Shown in pieces: positions 58,779 through 64,000 of a stretch of DNA of 64,000 nucleotides (its first letter is position 1; every line of letters starts with the position of its first letter). Source of the stretch: Begonia masoniana (taxonomy: Eukaryota > Streptophyta > Magnoliopsida > Cucurbitales > Begoniaceae). The notes under the pieces were generated by a model. The model was not told where the DNA came from and ran no database searches. It saw only the letters and a program-made list of their open reading frames with translations. Position numbers and translations under genes: made by a program. Where the stretch lies: NCBI GenBank assembly GCA_022432975.1, contig CM039512.1, positions 28,629,171 through 28,693,170 on the forward strand, read 5' to 3'.

Positions 58779-60061
58779 CCTACACCACAGAACACACACA
58801 CACACGTAAGCTTACGCTTAGCAAGTAGGGAGTAACAAATAATAACAATAACAATGCACACACCATCCTACCCTAACACAACAGCACAACACCACTCAAT
58901 GCCACTCAACAAACTAACTCAAAATACACGACAACACACAATGCAATAAGTGTTTTAGCTGCCATCTCTCATAGAGTACCCCTCGGGGTTCTACTACCAG
59001 CAACCTCAGCCCGACAAGGCACCTATTCGAGATGCATTTTTTTACAATTAACTTTATCTGATTACGTTCATTGCTTTAATTTGCTGTTCTTTGCTTTAAT
59101 TCTTCATAGAGGTCCCCTCGGGGTGCTACTGCCAGCAACCCAGCCCGACAAGGCCCACTATTCAGAAATCCATGTTTTAGCCGGTCATCTCTCATAGAGT
59201 TCCCCTCGGGGTGCTATTACCAGCAACCTCAGCCCGACAAGTCACCCTATTCGAGATGCATTTTACATTTACGTATCTTAGCCAGTCATCCTTCACAGAG
59301 GTCTCCTCGGGGTGCTACTACCAGCAACCTCAGCCCGACAAGGCCCACTATTCAGGATCTCGTGTTTTAGCCGGTCATCTCTCATAGAGTTCCCCTCGGG
59401 GTGCTACTACCAGCAACCTCAGCCCGACAAGTCACCATATTCGAGATGCATTTTACATTTACGTATCTTAGCCAGTCATCCTTCACAGAGGTCCCCTCGG
59501 GGTGCTACTACCAGCAACCTCAGCCCGACAAGGCCCACTATTCAGGATCTCGTGTTTTAGCCGGTCATCTCTCATAGAGTTCCCCTCGGGGTGCTACTAC
59601 CAGCAACCTCAGCCCGACAAGTCACCCTATTCGAGATGCATTTTACATTTTACTTTTAATTGCTTACATTTATGCTCACAATGCCAATCAATACCACTAA
59701 TCGTACCTAACGTGCTATACCATGATGCATGCTTAAAAAAAATGCAATACCGAACAAAACAACCAAACAATTACCAAACAACAATGAACTAACAACACCA
59801 GATAACCACAACAAGGAAATTCATTTTCACATTACTTAATACAAAACAAAGCAGCCAACTCACAAATACTTAACCAGACCAGAACAAAGTAAAGCAATCA
59901 ACCATCAACAATGCTTGACCGACAAAGAAGACAACCAAACATCAACAACAAATAACCAACAAGGCTTAACCAACAAAAAAGATGGCCAAACAACAAATAA
60001 ATAAATCCTACCGTTCCGTGGTGTAGGCCCGAAGGCAAAACAAACGTCCTCTACTTACCTG
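58779..60061 (-). other. Intron-like module, right LTR of G
   Basis: Donor match at 60053-60061, box at 60013-60027, 88/102-bp repeats between about 58970 and 59645, acceptor box at 58779-58793. Same pairing as in the left LTR. Confidence 0.55.
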
Positions 60062-60927
60062 AACTCTGGCACCGCACTTACTCGCTTTGGCTATGTACAT
60101 TTCCCCACTCGGTAACCTATCACATTCACAAAATTCACTTAAGCATCACTATTTACTTCTAAAGAATATTTAAGCTAACTCTAACTACAATTAATCAAAC
60201 TTCATTCAAATTAAGCCTACATTCACCAATTACCCTCAAACTACTATTTCTAGCCTAATCCACAAAAACCTAATGAAACGGGCCACCAATTTGGGTTCAG
60301 TAAAAACCGACCCGAAACCTCAAACGTGCATAACTTTTGCGTCGGTTATCGGAATCGAACGATTCCAGCGGCCACGTACTCCTCTAATAACCTATTTTAA
60401 CCTGCCAAAAGCAATTTGAAAACAAACGACCCTAGCTAGGTCAAATATCACAAAACCCGAACTGCCCCTTTACCCGGAAAATCCCCCATTTTGGTTTTTC
60501 ATAAATTCTCACTCAATTCCTCACTAATCAACCACAAATACCCTCAATTAGCATAATTTAACCAAAAATCCCGAGATTTCAAGCAAAACCCGAAATGCCC
60601 CAAAGAGGGCTTTCTGAATTTCGCCCAATTCGGGCTCCCTACGGCCAATCAACCATAGCCGGTCCAGGGGTCGGCAAACCCACGCCGGAGGCAGCAAATT
60701 TAGGCCGGTGATCGGAGCTCAATCGAGCTCGTCACTCCCGGTCTCCAACAGAACCGAAAACAGGGCTAAAACCAACTTACCGGTTCGGTTCGTGCGAGGA
60801 GTCAGCCGGAAGCTCCTCGTCGCCTTCGCCTGGCCGGAGACGTCGAGGCATCGCAGCGGTTTAGGTCGGCGATCATCGCCCCTCGCCGTTCTCCCCTCTC
60901 CCCTGCCTCCTCGCTGCCCGACTCGCG

Positions 60928-60959
60928 AACAACAGAATAACTTCGGCTATTCTGTTGTT
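60928..60959. repeat. U3-side hairpin, right LTR of G
   Basis: As at 55925-55956, but with one base changed in one arm (AATAAC for AATAGC). Confidence 0.88.
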
Positions 60960-61211
60960 TTCTTTTATTTTTTTTAAAATAATAATAATAATAAGTATAA
61001 TAATAAAACTAAAACAATTTCTTTAATTTAAACGTTTTGCCCTCCCGTTATTTCGATCAATATGAATTTCGTTAAATCTCGTTATTAAATTAACCTAATC
61101 TCTGACTTAATTTCAATCAAATTTATTCCCTTTACTTTTCACTTTACAAATTTATTATTCTTTTATTTTCTCTCCAATAATAATAAAAAAAATCCCGGGT
61201 GTTACAACTTG

Positions 61212-61799
61212 AACTGATAAGCAGCATCAAACTAGACCGGTGATTGAGGAAGGAAGTTTAGAGATCTAATTAGAGTTAGAAAAGTCAATGCATTTGTGAT
61301 AGTAACAGTTAAAGCTTTATGTTAGATACTCAGATAGAAAATCGGTTGAACCTTAAGGAAGGGGTACTGTCTTAGGAGATTATTCAATCAAGGGTGGTTG
61401 TAGAGGTGCGAAAACATTTTTGGAGCGGCATGGTTTTGGGGAGTATAGTTAGAACTCGAGTGGTAGAGGAAAAGAGAGTAGATTGGTTAGTAAATTTTGG
61501 AAAGAAAACCTAGTGAAATGAGATATTGTATAAATGTTGAGAAAATTGTTAAGTATGGAGACTATGATTTGAGGAGAGATAGAAATTATAAAGTGAAGGA
61601 ATTTGCATGAAGAACATTTGAGTGTATTAAGGATAAGGACTCGTATGTAACAAAGTTTGAAACCGTTATTTTCGTGATTGAGGAGATTAGTTAACTCTAA
61701 TGAAAGATTAAGATAAAAAGATTAGTCATTAAAGATTTAGTGTTTCATGTGAAGTTGACGAATCTAAAAGATATTGAATAAGAACGATACGAGTTAGAG
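61212..61799 (+). other. Non-coding interior of H, second part
   Basis: Continues the interior of H after G. No coding motif. It is the reverse complement of the interior of G over its last 160 bp or so. Confidence 0.75.
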
Positions 61800-62184
61800 T
61801 GTAACACCCCGAACCCGCCCCGGCTCGGTGCGCTACGTTTGCAAACCAACCCCGCGTTTAAAACATCGTTTAAAATAATTTTCGTAAATTTTTCAACTTA
61901 GTTTTTGGGTTTTTCGAACCCTCGAAATTTATTGGAAAACGGGCTCAAAATACGTCGGAAAATGTCAGGTCAAAACATTTTAGAAATCGGGAAAAATTTA
62001 AAAAAAATCAATTTTGTGTGTGTATGAGTGCTGGGCGCGCGCCCTGGGCGCCAGCTCGCGCCATGCGCGCTGCGCGCTGGGGCGCCCCACCGCACCCCAC
62101 TACGCCTCACCTCGACTGATTGCGGCCCGTGCCCGATCGATCGGGCCGGTTCGGCCATTTTTCACCCAAAATCATCCCGACCAC

Positions 62185-62246
62185 GACCGATCGCGCCCCG
62201 GGCCCGACCGATCGCGCCCCGGGCCCGACCGATCGCGCTCCCTCGG
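62185..62246. repeat. Three 21-bp GC-rich repeats in I
   Basis: GACCGATCGCGCCCCGGGCC recurs at 62185, 62206 and 62227 (the last ends differently). They lie at the place where C has its GATCGATC palindromes. Confidence 0.9.
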
Positions 62247-62825
62247 GTTTTCTCAACCCAAAACACCAAAAAACTTCCATTTTGACCCCTTTTGACCTTT
62301 CCCCACTTTTCCTCTTGTTTTACCACCCCGAACACCTCCAAAAATCACGAAACATTAGCCATACCTCCCCGACACACGAACCATCAAATCCCGTAAAAAT
62401 TTTAGAAAACCGACTTCAACCGAATATTAATAAAAATAGCGAACTAAAACCCGACGTCGTTTATTTTAAATTCAATGTGGACGGCATAACGCCTAAATTC
62501 TTTAAAACAAAAACCTGCAATATAAAACCCAAGAACATATAGTTTAAACTCCCAAAATACCACCACCATTTCTCAACAACCCAACGACTCAAAATCTTTA
62601 AAAATTCATCACGAAAAGCTTTATAAAAACAACATGCCAACACGTATTAAATCTCCCAATCACCAAACAGATACATCAAAAACACCAAAATAACCATCAC
62701 TCACAACTCCCCGAAGACCATGATCGAGACGCCCCAACAACTGCCTGCACCGGCGTGCCCTGTACATCACCAACTGCACTCCAAGCCTAGCTTTCCTTAG
62801 GCCCTCACCTATACTCCCGTCTACA

Positions 62826-62873
62826 CCTACACCACGGAACACAAAACATAAGCCTAATGCTTAGTAAGTAGGG
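62826..62873 (-). other. Acceptor half of intron-like module in I
   Basis: The complement of 62826-62840 is GTTCCGTGGTGTAGG. TAAGC-CTAAT-GCTTA with TAGTAAG follows at 62849-62868. The donor half is beyond the window. Confidence 0.5.
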
Positions 62874-63014
62874 AATCATGCATACAACAAACTCAATGCA
62901 ACACAACCCCTAACACATGAAGTTTCTACTCGCTCAGTTGCTCTTGTTTCGTTTGCTTTTCGTTGTTCATTCACATAAACGTAACCGGAGCTCATCACAC
63001 ATGCTAACACCGCA

Positions 63015-63406
63015 CCTTAACGCGACTAGGCGACTCCACTGGAGTCCCTCGCAGGTGTCCCACCCACACAAAGTCCCCCGCAAGTGCCACCCTAACGCGT
63101 CTAGGCGACTCCACTGGAGTCCCTCGCAGGTGTCACTCTAACGCGACTGGGTGACTCAACAATAGTCCCTCGCAGGTACCACCTTAACGCAACTGGACAA
63201 CTCCCATTGAGTTTCCCGCAGGTTCTACCCTAACGCGACTAGGCGACTCAACAATAGTCCCTCGCAGGTACCACCTTAACGCGACTAGACAACTCCCATG
63301 GAGTTTCCCGCATGTGCTACCCTAACGCGACTAGGCGACATAACAATAGTCCCTCGCAGGTACCACCTTAACGCGACTGGACAACTCCCATGGAGTTTCC
63401 CGCAGG
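63015..63406. repeat. 46-bp repeats in I
   Basis: TAACGCG recurs at 63093, 63139, 63185, 63231, 63277, 63323 and 63369 (46-bp spacing), with an earlier unit at 63018. Units alternate between GTCCCTCGCAGG and GTTTCCCGCAGG endings, hinting at a 92-bp dimer. Confidence 0.88.
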
Positions 63407-64000
63407 TGTAACACCCGAGATTTTTTTAAGAAGGAAAAATTGGGAGAGAAAATAAAAATGATAGGTAATTGTTTAATAAATAGTTATTTTTAATTAGTTT
63501 AAAAGAAAAGTGGGTTTCTAATTTAAGTTCGGGTCCGAGTGAAATTAAGCCGTGAGTTATAATTTAAGAACGAGATTTAAACGAAAGTCGAAATGGTCGG
63601 AAAAACGGAGGGCAAAACGGTAAATGTTATTTTATTAATGTTTAAAGAGAAATTATTAATGTTTAATTATTATTATTATTATTTGGTTTTTTTTTATATA
63701 TAGTTTTGGTTGTGTGGTTGACTTGTATTGTTTTGGTTGTGTGGTTGACTTGTATTGTTTTGGTTGTGTGGTTGACTTGTATTGTTTTGGTTGTGTGGTT
63801 GACTTGTATTGTTTTGGTTGTGTGGTTGACTTGTATTGTTTTGGTTGTGTGGTTGACTTGTATTGTTTTGGTTGTGTGGTTGACTTGTATTGTTTTGGTT
63901 GTGTGGTTGACTTGTATTGTTTTGGTTGTGTGGTTGACTTGTATTGTTTTGGTTGTGTGGTTGACTTGTATTGTTTTGGTTGTGTGGTTGACTTGTATTG
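63407..64000 (+). mobile_element. Element J: start of an LTR, runs off the window
   Basis: It begins TGTAACACCCGAG and shares with H, after the first 150 bp, the sequence around ACGAGATTTAA and GGTCGGAAA. A 27-bp array fills it from 63703. The inserted position is inside a 46-bp repeat of I; candidate left duplication GCAGG. Confidence 0.75.
63703..64000. repeat. 27-bp minisatellite, 11+ copies, in J
   Basis: The unit contains GTTTTGGTTGTGTGGTTGAC. The copies look identical and continue past the window end. Confidence 0.96.

Larger units (their letters stand above)
53205..61206 (-). mobile_element. Element G: complete non-coding LTR retrotransposon inserted in H
   Basis: The target duplication ACTTG (53200-53204, 61207-61211) flanks an 8.0-kb element with LTRs 53205-56202 (2998 bp) and 58211-61206 (2996 bp) and a 2008-bp interior. 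The primer site and purine tract put it on the minus strand. LTRs differ by a few dozen bases at most by eye, so it is fairly young. It has no gag or pol and must use proteins supplied in trans. E shares its LTR ends, purine tract, primer and leader motif, and is the kind of element that could supply them. Confidence 0.93.
58211..61206 (-). repeat. Right (5') LTR of G
   Basis: Near-identical to 53205-56202, with the same seven repeat cores. It ends CCCGGGTGTTACA. Confidence 0.92.
49204..61799 (+). mobile_element. Element H: non-coding LTR retrotransposon, split by G, 3' part outside
   Basis: The 5' LTR is 49204-51567 and the primer site 51571-51582. The interior runs 51568-53204 and resumes at 61212-61799 after G. 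No long frame exists in the interior. The interior near 61640-61799 is the reverse complement of the interior of G at about 56770-56940, so H and G are one family in opposite directions. Solo or partial element I enters at 61800, and the 3' LTR is not in the window. Confidence 0.85.
61800..63406 (-). mobile_element. Element I: LTR related to C, cut by J
   Basis: It starts TGTAACACCCCG and shares CCCCGGCTCGGTG and the following few hundred bases with C. A GC-rich segment (62030-62260) includes three 21-bp repeats. The acceptor half of the intron-like module is at 62826-62873. Then come 46-bp repeats up to 63406, where J enters. The donor half and the far end lie outside the window. Candidate left target duplication: TAGAG. 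Confidence 0.75.

Overview
The window looks like heterochromatic or otherwise repeat-rich DNA from a flowering plant, probably a eudicot. I found no intact host gene. The evidence for a plant is the Ty1/copia and chromovirus-type Ty3/gypsy polyproteins, initiator-Met tRNA primer-binding sites (TGGTATCAGAGC or its complement) and LTRs several kilobases long. A cucurbit is possible, but that is a guess.

Almost everything from 4.6 kb onward is a stack of nested LTR retrotransposons, which I name A to K. Element A is an old, decayed Ty1/copia element on the minus strand, about 4.6 to 48.3 kb. It is split by F (5363-16273, TSD AGATC) and by B (18315-48307, TSD GAAAT). B is a decayed Ty3/gypsy element whose gag gene is split by solo LTR C (22992-31085, TSD CAAAT) and by the recent chromovirus E (about 31234-46430). 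Solo LTR D (25294-30543, TSD AAAGA) lies inside C. A second copy of the same LTR, D' (6284-8565, TSD GCAAC), lies inside the left LTR of F. On the right, K (from 48345) is cut by H (from 49204). H is cut by G (53205-61206, TSD ACTTG), which is of the same family in opposite orientation, and then by I (from 61800). I is cut by J (63407 to the window end). E carries the one long open gag-pol gene (1442 residues, chromodomain at the end), but its reverse transcriptase has an in-frame deletion. F, G and H have no coding capacity that I can see.

Very large minisatellites have grown inside these LTRs: 33 bp (22 and 58 copies, F), 23 bp (5 cores in D', about 170 copies in D), 54 bp with a perfect TGACGTCA in nearly every unit (56 and 50 copies, E), 47 bp (43 and 4 copies, E), an 88/102-bp alternation (G), 44 bp (C), 46 bp (I) and 27 bp (J). 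Most lie at the same place in the LTR.

That place is the most interesting thing I saw. The LTRs of C, D', E, F, G, H, and partly I and K, share an intron-like module. On the element strand it reads: a 5' splice-site match CAG|GTAAGT, a short GC hairpin whose sequence changes while its pairing is kept, then CCTACACC plus a variable tail, a long variable interior where the minisatellites sit, a small hairpin of the TAAGC...GCTTA type with a TTACTAAG branch-like sequence, and finally the complement of the first box, ending ...GGTGTAG|G. The two boxes can pair across the whole interior, with apparent compensatory changes between families. I read this as a structured LTR intron that tolerates, and perhaps promotes, satellite growth. 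That reading is inference; the motifs and their positions are seen directly.
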